Source: Pseudomonas sp. ICMP 561 (GTDB taxonomy: Bacteria; Pseudomonadota; Gammaproteobacteria; Pseudomonadales; Pseudomonadaceae). From it: a DNA stretch of 64,000 nucleotides. The stretch spans positions 211,744 through 275,743 of the forward strand of contig NZ_LKBT01000067.1 of the NCBI RefSeq assembly GCF_002699985.1. Reading direction: 5' to 3'. The position numbers and the translations under genes are program-made. The notes below the pieces were generated by a model, which saw only the letters and a list, made by a program, of their open reading frames with translations, was not told the DNA's origin and searched no databases. Shown here in pieces: positions 44,929 to 53,422 of this stretch (position 1 is its first letter; every line of letters starts with the position of its first letter).

Positions 44929-45204
44929 TTACGCTGCGGAGACTTCAGTCTTCGGAACGATGCTCACGTAGCGACGACCGAAGGCGCCTTTAACCTGGAA
45001 CTTGATCACGCCTTCCACTTTCGCGAACAGGGTGTGATCTTTACCCATACCAACGCCGTAGCCAGCGTGGAATTGGGTACCGCGCTGACGCACGATGATG
45101 TTGCCCGGGATAATAGCCTGGCCGCCATACATCTTCACGCCAAGGCGTTTGGCTTCTGAATCGCGACCGTTACGGGTACTACCACCAGCTTTTTTGTGTG
45201 CCAT
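44929..45204 (-). CDS. rpmA: Ribosomal protein L27
   Basis: 91 residues, begins MAHKKAGGSTRNGRDSEAKR, classic L27 with its flexible N-terminus reaching the peptidyl transferase centre. The C-terminus is slightly longer than in E. coli. It follows rplU by 34 bases in one operon. Confidence 0.98.
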   Translation of the reverse strand: MAHKKAGGSTRNGRDSEAKRLGVKMYGGQAIIPGNIIVRQRGTQFHAGYGVGMGKDHTLFAKVEGVIKFQVKGAFGRRYVSIVPKTEVSAA

Positions 45205-45238
45205 GAGTCAATTCTCCTAGTGAGGGATTAGGCTGAAA

Positions 45239-45553
45239 TTAAGCCTGAATACCGGTGATTTTGATCTCGGTGTACCACTGGCGGTGGCCCATACGCTTCA
45301 TGTGGTGCTTACGACGACGGAACTTGATGATGCGGATCTTGTCGTGACGACCTTGCGAGATCACTTCAGCTACAACGGTAGCGCCGGCAACAACAGGTGC
45401 ACCGATGTTAACGTCGTCGCCGTTGGCAACCAACAGAACGCGATCGAAGGTAACGGATTCGCCAGTGGCGATTTCCAGTTTTTCGATCTTCAGGTATTCA
45501 CCTGGGGCAACTTTGTACTGCTTGCCACCGGTAACGATTACTGCATAAGACAT
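45239..45553 (-). CDS. rplU: Ribosomal protein L21
   Basis: 104 residues, begins MSYAVIVTGGKQYKVAPGEYLKIEKL and ends with the KRRKHHMKRMGHRQWYTEIKI rRNA-binding tail. It is the first gene of rplU-rpmA and divergent from ispB. Confidence 0.98.
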   Translation of the reverse strand: MSYAVIVTGGKQYKVAPGEYLKIEKLEIATGESVTFDRVLLVANGDDVNIGAPVVAGATVVAEVISQGRHDKIRIIKFRRRKHHMKRMGHRQWYTEIKITGIQA

Positions 45554-45732
45554 GGTATTTCTCCGAAAATCCTGCTCACCCAGCTCTTTATAAGTAGAGT
45601 ATCGGCTGGCATGGCTGCCTGGGGCTGGAAAGGCCCGTTGGCAATTGCGTAAGGCAGGTGCTGCCCAGGAAAGTTAGGGTGCGCGATTGTACGCAAGGCA
45701 TCAAACGGTTGCAAGAGGCGGGATGTCATACC

Positions 45733-45761
45733 TTGACACGCTCTGACCCGCAACCTAGCAT
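45733..45761 (+). promoter_or_regulatory. Sigma-70 promoter of ispB
   Basis: TTGACA, exactly 17 bases, TAGCAT, ending 32 bases before the ispB ATG. Confidence 0.75.
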
Positions 45762-45793
45762 GCGGCGCAACCCTTCTGGAGCACCCCTCGCTG

Positions 45794-46762
45794 ATGCAAC
45801 CTCAAGCCTTCTACCGCGCTGTGGCGGACGATTTTAGTGCCGTCGACGTCATTATCAAGAAGCAGCTGACGTCGCGGGTACCGTTGGTCTCGAAAATCGG
45901 CGACTACATTACCTCGGCTGGAGGCAAACGCCTGCGTCCGCTGCTGGTTCTTCTCTGTGGCAAAGCGCTTGGCCGCGAGGGCGACGACGTCCGTCTGCTG
46001 GCTGCTACCATCGAGTTCCTGCACACCGCGACACTGCTCCATGACGATGTGGTCGACATGTCGGGCATGCGCCGCGGCCGCTCCACCGCCAACGCGCTGT
46101 GGGGAAATGCGCCAAGCGTGCTGGTCGGTGACTTCCTTTATTCCCGCTCTTTCGAAATGATGGTCGAGCTGGGCTCGATGCCCGTCATGAAGATCCTCTC
46201 GAAAGCGACCCGGGTCATTGCCGAAGGCGAAGTGCTGCAGCTGTCTAAAGTGCGCGACGCAAGCACCACCGAAGAGATCTATATGGAGGTGATTCGCGGC
46301 AAGACAGCCATGCTGTTCGAGGCCTCGACTCATAGCGCCGCAGCCCTGTGCAACGCCACGGAAGAGCAAAGTGAAGCGCTGCGCACCTTTGGTGACCACC
46401 TGGGCGTCGCTTTCCAACTGGTAGACGACCTTCTCGATTACCGTGGCGACGCTGAAACCCTGGGCAAGAACGTCGGTGACGATCTGGCCGAAGGCAAGCC
46501 GACCCTGCCGTTGATCTACACCATGCGCGAAGGTACTGCCGAACAGGCTGCCCTGGTACGTCAGGCCATCCAGAAAGGTGGCCTGGAAGATCTGGAAAGC
46601 ATTCGTAGCGCCGTAGAAAGCGCTGGTGCGCTGGACTACACCGCGCAGCTGGCCCGCGATTACGTCGCTCGCGCCATCAAATGCCTGGATGCCCTGCCGC
46701 CGAGTGAATACCGCGACGCACTGGTTGAACTGAGCGAGTTTGCGGTGGCCCGTACCCACTGA
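45794..46762 (+). CDS. ispB: Octaprenyl/polyprenyl diphosphate synthase IspB
   Basis: 322 residues. Both aspartate-rich motifs of trans-prenyltransferases are intact (first LLHDDVVDMS, second QLVDDLLDYRGD), with GGKRLRP near the N-terminus for IPP binding. It makes the side chain of ubiquinone (probably nonaprenyl, as is usual in Pseudomonas; chain length cannot be read safely here). Divergent from rplU; followed by a terminator. Confidence 0.95.
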   Translation: MQPQAFYRAVADDFSAVDVIIKKQLTSRVPLVSKIGDYITSAGGKRLRPLLVLLCGKALGREGDDVRLLAATIEFLHTATLLHDDVVDMSGMRRGRSTANALWGNAPSVLVGDFLYSRSFEMMVELGSMPVMKILSKATRVIAEGEVLQLSKVRDASTTEEIYMEVIRGKTAMLFEASTHSAAALCNATEEQSEALRTFGDHLGVAFQLVDDLLDYRGDAETLGKNVGDDLAEGKPTLPLIYTMREGTAEQAALVRQAIQKGGLEDLESIRSAVESAGALDYTAQLARDYVARAIKCLDALPPSEYRDALVELSEFAVARTH

Positions 46763-46776
46763 TCGCCATGAGCTGT

Positions 46777-46809
46777 TAAAAAAGCCCGTCCCTGTGACGG
46801 GCTTTTTGT
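46777..46809 (+). terminator. Terminator of ispB
   Basis: AAAAAGCCCGTC-CCTGT-GACGGGCTTTTT stem-loop with T-run. Confidence 0.9.
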
Positions 46810-46840
46810 TGGCAAATGAAAACGTGCTGAATATCGCGAT

Positions 46841-46934
46841 CCTGTGGGAGCTGGGCTTGCCCGCGATAAGGCTGCACGCGATCTAAAGGTGAACCGTATT
46901 CAGCCTTATCGCGGGCAAGCCCAGCTCCCACAGA
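46841..46934. repeat. REP inverted pair (class C)
   Basis: TGTGGGAGCTGGGCTTGCCC and its complement; the inner GCGATAAGGCTG / CAGCCTTATCGC arms make an almost continuous stem. Confidence 0.9.
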
Positions 46935-46981
46935 ACAAAATTCAATGTCCCAACCTGACCCAGATCAACCACCCGGCATTA

Positions 46982-47040
46982 AAATGCGAATTATTCTCAA
47001 TAGAGACTTGCTATTCCACCAATAAGAATTATTCTCATTG
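46982..47040 (+). promoter_or_regulatory. Two Fur-box-like sequences
   Basis: GCGAATTATTCTCAATAG (46986-47003) and AAGAATTATTCTCATTG (47024-47040) each resemble the ferric uptake regulator 19-mer and share the GAATTATTCTCA core. They lie in an AT-rich stretch right before the small gene at 47063, so iron repression is expected. Confidence 0.75.
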
Positions 47041-47062
47041 AAACCTTTCAAGGAGAAGCAAC

Positions 47063-47305
47063 ATGACGTATTTGATCGATGCATGGCTGGACCGCCCTCA
47101 CCCTTACCTGCGAATTCTGCATCGCGAAACCGGGGAAGTGTGTGCCGTGCTGGAGAAGGAAGCGCTGGATGAACTGCGCGATCAAGGGGATCTGGACGTC
47201 AACGAGCTAAGTTCAAGCGAGCCGATCGTGCTGAAAGAGTTGGTGCGCAATCTATTTCTGTTCTGCTATGCCCGAGCGTTGCGCCCGATCGCGGAATTGC
47301 ACTGA
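47063..47305 (+). CDS. Small conserved protein, probably iron-repressed
   Basis: 80 residues, no signal peptide or membrane segment, begins MTYLIDAWLDRPHPYLRILH. I recognise it only as the probable homologue of PAO1 PA4570, which lies in the same place after ispB and which I recall as an iron-regulated gene. AAGGAG lies 8 bases before ATG. Two Fur-like boxes precede it. It has no known domain; its function, perhaps in iron starvation, is unknown. Confidence 0.8.
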   Translation: MTYLIDAWLDRPHPYLRILHRETGEVCAVLEKEALDELRDQGDLDVNELSSSEPIVLKELVRNLFLFCYARALRPIAELH

Positions 47306-47385
47306 CATGACGCCAGCCGCTGAAACAAGAGCAGAGCGAGCCTGCAAGACTCGCCCTGCCCGTTACTGAACCGATATGAAATCGA

Positions 47386-48003
47386 TCAGAGAACGTCGAG
47401 CAGCTCAACGTCGAATACCAGCACGCTGTGCGGCGGGATGCTGCCAACGCCCTGAGCGCCGTAAGCCAGCTCGCTCGGTACGTGCAGACGCCATTTGCTG
47501 CCAGCGTTCATCAGTTGCAGCGCTTCAGTCCAGCCAGCAATAACGCCACCTACCGGGAATTCAGCTGGCTCGCCACGCTCGTAGGAGCTGTCGAACACGG
47601 TGCCGTCAGTCAGCATGCCGTGGTAGTGAGTGCGAACCTGATCTTCACGGGTTGGCTTGGCGCCAGTACCGGTGGTCAGCACTTCAAATTGCAGTCCGGA
47701 TGGCAGAGTGGTAACGCCTTCGCGCTTACCGTTTTCAGCCAGGTAAGCTAGACCAGCACCAGCAGCCTGCTCAGCCTTGACAGCGGCTTCAGCCTGCATG
47801 ATTTCGCGGATCACCTTGAAGCTGGCGGACATTTCTTCTTCGCCAACACGGCTTGGCTTGCCACCGAACGCATCGGTCAGGCCAGCCAGGATCGCATCCA
47901 GGTTAACGCCCGGCGGAGGGTTGTCGCGCAGTTGGCCGCCCAACTGACGGCCAATGCCGTAGCTGACGCGAGTTTCGTCGGTGGACAAGTTGACTTCGGA
48001 CAT
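47386..48003 (-). CDS. fklB: FKBP-type peptidyl-prolyl isomerase FklB
   Basis: 205 residues. The N-terminal dimerisation helices (VSYGIGRQLGGQLRDNP, EAAVKAEQAAG) are followed by a C-terminal FKBP domain (VRTHYHGMLTDGTVFDSSYERGEPAEFPVGGVIAGWTEALQLM, VFDVELLDVL). No signal peptide is apparent, so this is the FklB/FKBP22 type. GGAG lies 7 bases before ATG 48003. Confidence 0.93.
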   Translation of the reverse strand: MSEVNLSTDETRVSYGIGRQLGGQLRDNPPPGVNLDAILAGLTDAFGGKPSRVGEEEMSASFKVIREIMQAEAAVKAEQAAGAGLAYLAENGKREGVTTLPSGLQFEVLTTGTGAKPTREDQVRTHYHGMLTDGTVFDSSYERGEPAEFPVGGVIAGWTEALQLMNAGSKWRLHVPSELAYGAQGVGSIPPHSVLVFDVELLDVL

Positions 48004-48091
48004 ATCACTGCTCCGCTAAAGGAATGCCTGAACCAGGCACTCCGTATCAAAAGGCCGAGCAGCCTAGCACATGAAGTACCTGCATACGCCA

Positions 48092-48167
48092 CTGTAGGAG
48101 CTGCCGAAGGCTGCGAAAGCGATATTCCTGGCACACTACTGTTCGCAGCCTTCGGCAGCTCCTACAA
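48092..48167. repeat. REP inverted pair (class A)
   Basis: CTGTAGGAGCTGCCGAAGGC and complement, between fklB and the DUF6482 gene, 11 bases from the latter's stop. Confidence 0.9.
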
Positions 48168-48177
48168 AAAACAAAAA

Positions 48178-48483
48178 CTACCACTTCGAATGAAAGCTGA
48201 TCGGCACTCGCAGCGCCTCGCGCTTATCCACTGGCATGCCGCACATTTCGTCGTGGACCACCGCGTGAACCAGATGAAACGGCACAGGAGTGAAGTCTTT
48301 GAGTAGCTCGCGCGCATGCTCGACCGAGCGTAACCGGACCGTCTCGCCTCGCTCGCCCCTGAGAAGCTCTACGACGCCCTGCATGCGCGCTTCAAGCAGA
48401 TAAATCCCGCCCTCGATGGAAATCAGGTTCAGCTCGTCGATGCTGCCGGCATTGAGATGTACTGCCAATTCATCTTCAGTCAC
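48178..48483 (-). CDS. DUF6482-family protein (PA4573-like)
   Basis: About 101 residues, soluble. It contains LNLISIEGGIYLLEARMQG, RLRSVEHARELLKDF and a C-terminal HAVVHDEMCGMP, resembling a small Pseudomonas family I recall as DUF6482. I chose GTG 48483 because GAGGAG lies 6 bases before it; an upstream GTG at 48507 gives eight more residues but no clear ribosome binding site. Function is unknown. Same position as PA4573 after fklB. Confidence 0.78.
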   Translation of the reverse strand: MTEDELAVHLNAGSIDELNLISIEGGIYLLEARMQGVVELLRGERGETVRLRSVEHARELLKDFTPVPFHLVHAVVHDEMCGMPVDKREALRVPISFHSKW

Positions 48484-48548
48484 TTTGAACTCCTCGCTCA
48501 AGAACACGATCGCTAAACAAGGTAACGGATTTCAATCACCTGAAACGA

Positions 48549-48582
48549 CGCCGCCCGTCCATTTTTCAATGGACGGGCGGCG
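48549..48582. other. Strong GC-rich hairpin between genes
   Basis: CGCCGCCCGTCCATT and AATGGACGGGCGGCG form a near-perfect 15-bp stem with a tiny loop. No T-run on either side, so it is more likely a transcript-stabilising or Rho-associated structure after the UPF0114 gene than an intrinsic terminator. Confidence 0.6.
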
Positions 48583-48607
48583 ATGTGAAGCAATTAGCGC
48601 AACGATG

Positions 48608-49096
48608 TCAGTGCTTGGTGACCTTGTCCAGGTAACCCATGGCAAATGCCGATACCACGAACGTCATGTGGATGATTACGTACCACATCAGGTACTGCGG
48701 CTCGATGTTCTTGGCGTCCATGAACACCCGCAACAGGTGAATCGAGGAAATCGCAACAATGGAGGCGGCAACTTTCATCTTCAGCGACGAAGAGTCCATG
48801 GTGCCCAGCCAGTTGAGCTTCTCTTTGCCCTCGTCGATGTCCAGTTGCGACACGAAGTTTTCGTAGCCGGAGATCATCACCATCACCAACAGGCCACCCA
48901 CCAGCGCCATGTCGATAAGGGACAACAAGACCAGAATCAGGTCAGCCTCGGCCAACGCAAACACGTTGGGCAGGACGTGAAAGATCTCCTGAAAGAACTT
49001 CAGTACCAGTGCCAGCAAACCCAGAGACAGACCGAAATACAGAGGGGCCAGCAGCCAGCGCGAGGCATACATGGCATTTTCGACAAAACGTTCCAT
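48608..49096 (-). CDS. TIGR00645/UPF0114 (YqhA-like) membrane protein
   Basis: 162 residues, three to four membrane helices (YFGLSLGLLALVLKFFQEI, DLILVLLSLIDMALVGGLLVMVMISGYENF, KVAASIVAISSIHLLRVFM). The YENFVSQLDIDEGKEKLNWLG segment is the hallmark of the YqhA/UPF0114 family. Function is unknown. It matches PA4574 in position. Confidence 0.9.
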   Translation of the reverse strand: MERFVENAMYASRWLLAPLYFGLSLGLLALVLKFFQEIFHVLPNVFALAEADLILVLLSLIDMALVGGLLVMVMISGYENFVSQLDIDEGKEKLNWLGTMDSSSLKMKVAASIVAISSIHLLRVFMDAKNIEPQYLMWYVIIHMTFVVSAFAMGYLDKVTKH

Positions 49097-49272
49097 TTGA
49101 ACTCACAGATGCGTGGAGATGGCGGCGAGTATACCAGCCACCCGACGATTCGCAGAATGTGACCTAAAGCCACGCATGACGGATTGAAAGTGAAGATCCG
49201 ACGTTACTACTGCAGCCTTCCATATGGATCATATGAATCGCAAGGTAACGTCGTAGCGCAGGTTGAATGAGG

Positions 49273-49602
49273 CTAGAAAGGGGAAGAACGCTGGGCCCCG
49301 GATGAATCACTATTGATCCGGCGTAACTCGCCCTGCAGGTGCAGGCTCCAGATAGGCATATCGTCTGTTTCTTCGTAACCGCTGGAAGTCAGACTCTCGG
49401 CAATCGCCAACATCACTGACTCGGCAGCCGGAGCCCCGGGAAAAGGCCCTTGAGTCTTGATCGCAGAGGGTTGTTCCCCAGTCATGCCAGCAGCAAATAG
49501 CAACGTCCACATGCCATTGTCACCAGAAAGGGGGCGTATCACACATTCGATCCGGGTCATCAGACCCAGGCATTGGCGGGTAAGGCAGAGGCTACGCGAC
49601 AT
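49273..49602 (-). CDS. Conserved hypothetical protein (PA4575-like)
   Basis: 109 residues. AGGAG lies 6 bases before ATG 49602. It contains LTRIECVIRPLSGDNGMWTLLFAAGMTGEQPSAIKTQGPF and ESVMLAIAESLTSSGYEE, a compact soluble sequence with no signal peptide and no known motif. Position between the UPF0114 and Lon-like genes corresponds to PA4575. Function is unknown. Confidence 0.72.
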   Translation of the reverse strand: MSRSLCLTRQCLGLMTRIECVIRPLSGDNGMWTLLFAAGMTGEQPSAIKTQGPFPGAPAAESVMLAIAESLTSSGYEETDDMPIWSLHLQGELRRINSDSSGAQRSSPF

Positions 49603-49755
49603 GGCGAGCTCCTCGTTGGCTACGGTGTTCGCCGCATTGAAAATGCTTTAAGGCGCGTCAGTCCCTTTGACAACCGTGGTACGGAAACAGGATAGAGGAA
49701 AAGATGAATTGGGAAAGTTGAGGGGGATGAACGGCGCATCGGTAGCCATCGAAGT

Positions 49756-49942
49756 CTGTAGGAGCTGCCGAAGGCTGCGAAGCGATGCTCCTGACACTCC
49801 GTCGTTCGCAGCCTTCGGCAGCTCCTACAGGAATCGTGCTGAATTTAGGGCCTGCGGGAGCGGATTTATCCGCGAAGGGGCCGGCACGGTCAACATCATC
49901 GTCGGCTGACATACCGTATTCGCGAATGAATTCGCTCCCACA
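49756..49942. repeat. Two REP pairs of different classes side by side
   Basis: 49756-49830 is a class A inverted pair (CTGTAGGAGCTGCCGAAGGC); 49851-49942 is class D-like (GCGGGAGCGGATTTATCCGCG ... TCGCGAATGAATTCGCTCCC). They are followed immediately by a longer palindrome of another kind. Confidence 0.85.
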
Positions 49943-49943
49943 C

Positions 49944-50081
49944 AGACTGTGTGAAAACGTAGCGAGCGACGGCAAGACAAGGCAAAAACAGGCGAAAAAG
50001 CGGAGTTTAGGTGTTCTAAATGAGCATTTTTCGCCTGTTTTTAACGCAGTATTGCCGAGCGCAGTAGTTTTCACAGAGTCT
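49944..50081. repeat. MITE-like 138-bp palindrome
   Basis: An imperfect inverted repeat with arms of about 65 bases. The ends read AGACTGTGTGAAAAC and, on the other strand, AGACTCTGTGAAAAC; the inner arms share AAAACAGGCGAAAAA and TTTAG around a 5-base centre. It has no coding capacity. It is unlike the REP classes and resembles a miniature inverted-repeat transposable element; no target duplication was identified with certainty. It ends 27 bases from the Lon-like protease stop. Confidence 0.75.
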
Positions 50082-50108
50082 GCACAGAAGGCGTTGCCAC
50101 TTCCGTGG

Positions 50109-52544
50109 TTAAGCCTTGAACTCTGGTGCCAGCTGCGCAGGCTCCTTCTCCAGCTCCTCTCTGAGATCGTCATCGCTGAGCATCTCGGCGATATCACGCA
50201 GACGCTCGACGACACGGGCATTGATGCTGCCTTCCGGGAACTCGCCGTTCTCGTCCGGCTCACCGGCAGGCTCGCCCACCAACAGGCTCAAGGCTTCATC
50301 CGCCTGACGCACTGCATAAACGTGGAATTGCCCGGCGCGTACGGCTTGCAGCACACGCTCATCAAGCATCAGTGTCGCCACGTTGGCCTGCGGGATGATT
50401 GCGCCCTGCTCGCCGGTCAGACCGCGTGCCTCACAGAGTCTGAAGAAGCCTTCGATCTTCTCGTTGACCCCGCCCACCGCCTGCACTTCACCGAACTGGT
50501 TGATCGAGCCGGTGATTGCAAAGCACTGCTTGAGCGGGGTTTTCGACAAAGCCGAAATCAGCGTGCACGCCTCGCCCAACGACGCACTGTCGCCATCCAC
50601 GTAACCGTAAGACTGCTCCAGCGCGATACTCGCCGAAATCGCCAACGGAAATTCCTGCGCATACCGGCTACCCAGATAGCCAGTCAGGATCATCACGCCT
50701 TTGGAGTGAATCGGCTGGCCGAGGTTAACCTCACGCTCGATATCGACGATGCCGCTGCCGCCCGGATAGACCGTGGCGGAAATCCGAGCGGGTACACCGA
50801 AAGCGGAGTCGCCCACTTCCAGCACCGTCAGCCCGTTGCACTTGCCGACCGCCGCACCGTCAGTGTCGATGAGGATGATGCCAGCCATCATGTCATCGAG
50901 AATCCGCGCCGACACACGACCGGTCCGTGTGGCCTTGGCCTTGAGTGCTCGTTCGATATGGCCCGCGTCGGTCTGCTCATCGTTAGCCAACTGGCGAATG
51001 AAATCAGCCTCGCTGACCAGCTGGAACAAATCACCGATTCGCGCCGAGAGACGCCCCTGATGCTCGGCCAGGCGAGCGCTGTAGGTCGCCAGACGCGCCA
51101 CCGCGTCCGCCGTCAGTGGCGCCATGCCCTCTTCCGAAGTACGGGTCTTCAGCAACTGGGCGAACTGCTCAAGAGTTTCGTCGTACATCGGGATGTCTTC
51201 ATCGAAATCCACCAGTACCCGGAACATCTCCTGGAAGTCCGGATCCAGGTCCTGCAGCGTGTAATACAGCGACCGCGCACCGATAATGATCACTTTGACC
51301 TGCAACGGGATCACTTGCGGCGTGAGGCTGACCGTAGCCAGACGCCCCATCTCACCCAGCGGGGATTCCATTTTCAGTTTGCGCGATTGCAGGGCGCGCT
51401 TGAGGGCGTCCCAGACAAAAGGCTCGCTGAGCATTTTCTCCGCTTCGAGAATCAGGAACCCACCGTTGGCGCGATGCAATGCACCTGGCCGCAACTGGCG
51501 GTAGGTGGTGTAAAGCGCGCCCTGATCGGTGCTGTATTCGATACGGCCAAACAGGTTGTCGTAAGTCGGATGCGGCTCGAACACCACCGGAGCGCCGCCG
51601 CTGGCTGCGTGACCCACCACCAGACTCGGGCTGTATTGCTCTTCAAGCAGCTTGCGCGCCTGAGCATCGGTCTTGCTGTCGTCGACCAGTTGCTCGACCA
51701 CGGTCTTCAACAGGTAAACCTGCATCGCCTGCAAATACGCACAGACCGCCGCGTTCTCCGCGTACTGCTCGGACAATGGTGCCAACAGTGGCTGAAGCGC
51801 CAGGGTGATGGTCTCTTCGTTCAACTGACGCAGTTGATTACTGGACTCGCGCTTCCACTGCGGCAAGCTGGCGAGCTCTTCGTTCAACCGCTCTTCAAGT
51901 GCCGAGATGTCTTCGTGGAAGCGCTCGCGATCAGCTTCAGGCAGTTGCGAAAACTCGGCTTCATCCAGCGCCTTGCCGTCCAGCATCGGGGTAAAGGCGA
52001 TATTGGTGCTGTCGCGGTACAGAGCGATGTCTTTTTCCAGCGCCAGACGCTCGATGACGTCCAGTGCCTTGTCATACCGCTGGTTGAAAGCGCGGTCGAT
52101 GGCACTTTTCTTTTGCTGATACGACGGATGCTCGAAGACGGCCGGAAAGGTCGACAGCAAGTTATCGATCAAACCACCAATATCAGTGATGAACTGATGC
52201 GCGCTGCCCGGTGGCAACTCCAGTGCACGGGGCTCGCGGGGTTCGTCGAAGTGGTTGACGTAAACCCAGTCACTGGGGGTTTGAAGACGCTTGCCTTCGG
52301 CTTTGAGGTATCGCTTCACGAACGAGAAGCGGCCGGTACCGGGCTCGCCCATGACGAACACGTTGTAACCGGGGCGCGGCATGGCCACACCGAATTGCAG
52401 GGCTTCTACTGCTCGTTCCTGGCCGAGCACACCGCGAAAAGGCTCCAGATCATTGGTCGTCGAAAAGCTGAACTGTTCAGCGGAAAAAGGACGCGTCAGC
52501 GCTTCAGGCGCAAGACGCAGGCTGGCAGCAACAGTATCGGGCAT
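50109..52544 (-). CDS. Lon-like (LonC/AAA_32-type) ATP-dependent protease
   Basis: 811 residues. An N-terminal AAA_32-type ATPase region with a P-loop at 66-74 (GEPGTGRFS, Arg in place of the usual Lys), a long helical insertion (about 150-330), and a C-terminal Lon (S16) protease domain. The catalytic dyad is S653 in DGDSASL and K696 in GGVNEKIEGF, 43 residues apart as in E. coli Lon. It corresponds in position to PA4576. Substrates are unknown. ATG 52544. Confidence 0.9.
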   Translation of the reverse strand: MPDTVAASLRLAPEALTRPFSAEQFSFSTTNDLEPFRGVLGQERAVEALQFGVAMPRPGYNVFVMGEPGTGRFSFVKRYLKAEGKRLQTPSDWVYVNHFDEPREPRALELPPGSAHQFITDIGGLIDNLLSTFPAVFEHPSYQQKKSAIDRAFNQRYDKALDVIERLALEKDIALYRDSTNIAFTPMLDGKALDEAEFSQLPEADRERFHEDISALEERLNEELASLPQWKRESSNQLRQLNEETITLALQPLLAPLSEQYAENAAVCAYLQAMQVYLLKTVVEQLVDDSKTDAQARKLLEEQYSPSLVVGHAASGGAPVVFEPHPTYDNLFGRIEYSTDQGALYTTYRQLRPGALHRANGGFLILEAEKMLSEPFVWDALKRALQSRKLKMESPLGEMGRLATVSLTPQVIPLQVKVIIIGARSLYYTLQDLDPDFQEMFRVLVDFDEDIPMYDETLEQFAQLLKTRTSEEGMAPLTADAVARLATYSARLAEHQGRLSARIGDLFQLVSEADFIRQLANDEQTDAGHIERALKAKATRTGRVSARILDDMMAGIILIDTDGAAVGKCNGLTVLEVGDSAFGVPARISATVYPGGSGIVDIEREVNLGQPIHSKGVMILTGYLGSRYAQEFPLAISASIALEQSYGYVDGDSASLGEACTLISALSKTPLKQCFAITGSINQFGEVQAVGGVNEKIEGFFRLCEARGLTGEQGAIIPQANVATLMLDERVLQAVRAGQFHVYAVRQADEALSLLVGEPAGEPDENGEFPEGSINARVVERLRDIAEMLSDDDLREELEKEPAQLAPEFKA

Positions 52545-52826
52545 CGGGCATCCTTACATCAGGCGGGGCAGATGGCGGCATTCTGGCGCTCGCTGGACTC
52601 GACTTGCAAGACAGTAAAAAACTCAAGTCGTCACAAACCCTGCGGTACGCTGGCCAGAGCGTTATATCAATGAGATTTTTTTGATGAACATTTTGTAATA
52701 AAAGGCGGAACCCTTGGATAGCGCCTAAGCTCCAACTTTGGCGCACCAGACATTTAACGCTGGCCGCCTTGGCGCAACTTAAGCCATGAACCCTGACCCT
52801 TGGTTGAATATAAAGAGAATAAAGCT

Positions 52827-53315
52827 ATGAAACGGATTCTTCTTGGTAGTCTCTTCGCAGCTGTTTCCATCAACGCTATGGCCCAGGCTCCTGGTGGCCC
52901 GGACTGCGGCTGGGGCAACATGTTGTTCGAAGGTCAACGCGGTACTCCCGCTCATTTCCTCGCATCAACCACTAACGGTACTTCGGGCAACGCCACTTTC
53001 GGCATGACCTCGGGCACCAACGGCTGCTCCACCAACAGCGCACTGACCTACGGCGGTAAATCCTGGATTGCCATGAACGGCATGATGGACGAGCTCTCCA
53101 AGGACATGGCCATGGGTCAAGGCGAAGCACTGACTACTTACGCGGTAGTGCTGGGCGTTGCACCGGAAGACCGTGCGCATTTCGCCGCTGTCACCCACGA
53201 GCACTTCAACCAGATTTTCAGCAAGGCAGACGCCACCGCTGAAGACGTTCACACCAACACCATCGACGTACTGAAAAACGATCCAACCCTGGCCAAGTAC
53301 GCTACCCAGGCATAA
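52827..53315 (+). CDS. DUF3015 periplasmic protein
   Basis: 162 residues. Signal peptide MKRILLGSLFAAVSINAMAQ; mature part rich in Gly/Thr/Ser with PDCGWGNMLFEGQRGTPAHFLASTTNGTSGN and a Cys pair (PDCGWG, TNGCSTN), typical of the DUF3015 family. It is exported; function is unknown. ATG 52827 fits the signal peptide. It is followed 12 bases later by a terminator, then by the DUF4105 gene in the same direction (as with PA4578-PA4579). Confidence 0.88.
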   Translation: MKRILLGSLFAAVSINAMAQAPGGPDCGWGNMLFEGQRGTPAHFLASTTNGTSGNATFGMTSGTNGCSTNSALTYGGKSWIAMNGMMDELSKDMAMGQGEALTTYAVVLGVAPEDRAHFAAVTHEHFNQIFSKADATAEDVHTNTIDVLKNDPTLAKYATQA

Positions 53316-53324
53316 GCTCGTTGC

Positions 53325-53357
53325 GCCCGCCCTCCCACTCGGAGGGCGGGCTTTTTG
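53325..53357 (+). terminator. Terminator after the DUF3015 gene
   Basis: GCCCGCCCTCC-CACTC-GGAGGGCGGGCTTTTTG stem-loop with T-run. Confidence 0.9.
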
Positions 53358-53422
53358 TTGCGTTCACGCGCTAGACTGCTGACTTCCCGATCTCCTGACG
53401 ATCTCTTGAATAGTTGCTTTCC

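Noticed and set aside
49785..52673. 962-codon open frame on the plus strand
   Set aside because: Antisense to the Lon-like protease, which has full family motifs; long antisense frames are common in GC-rich Pseudomonas genes. Its own translation is low-complexity Arg/His/Gln without motifs.
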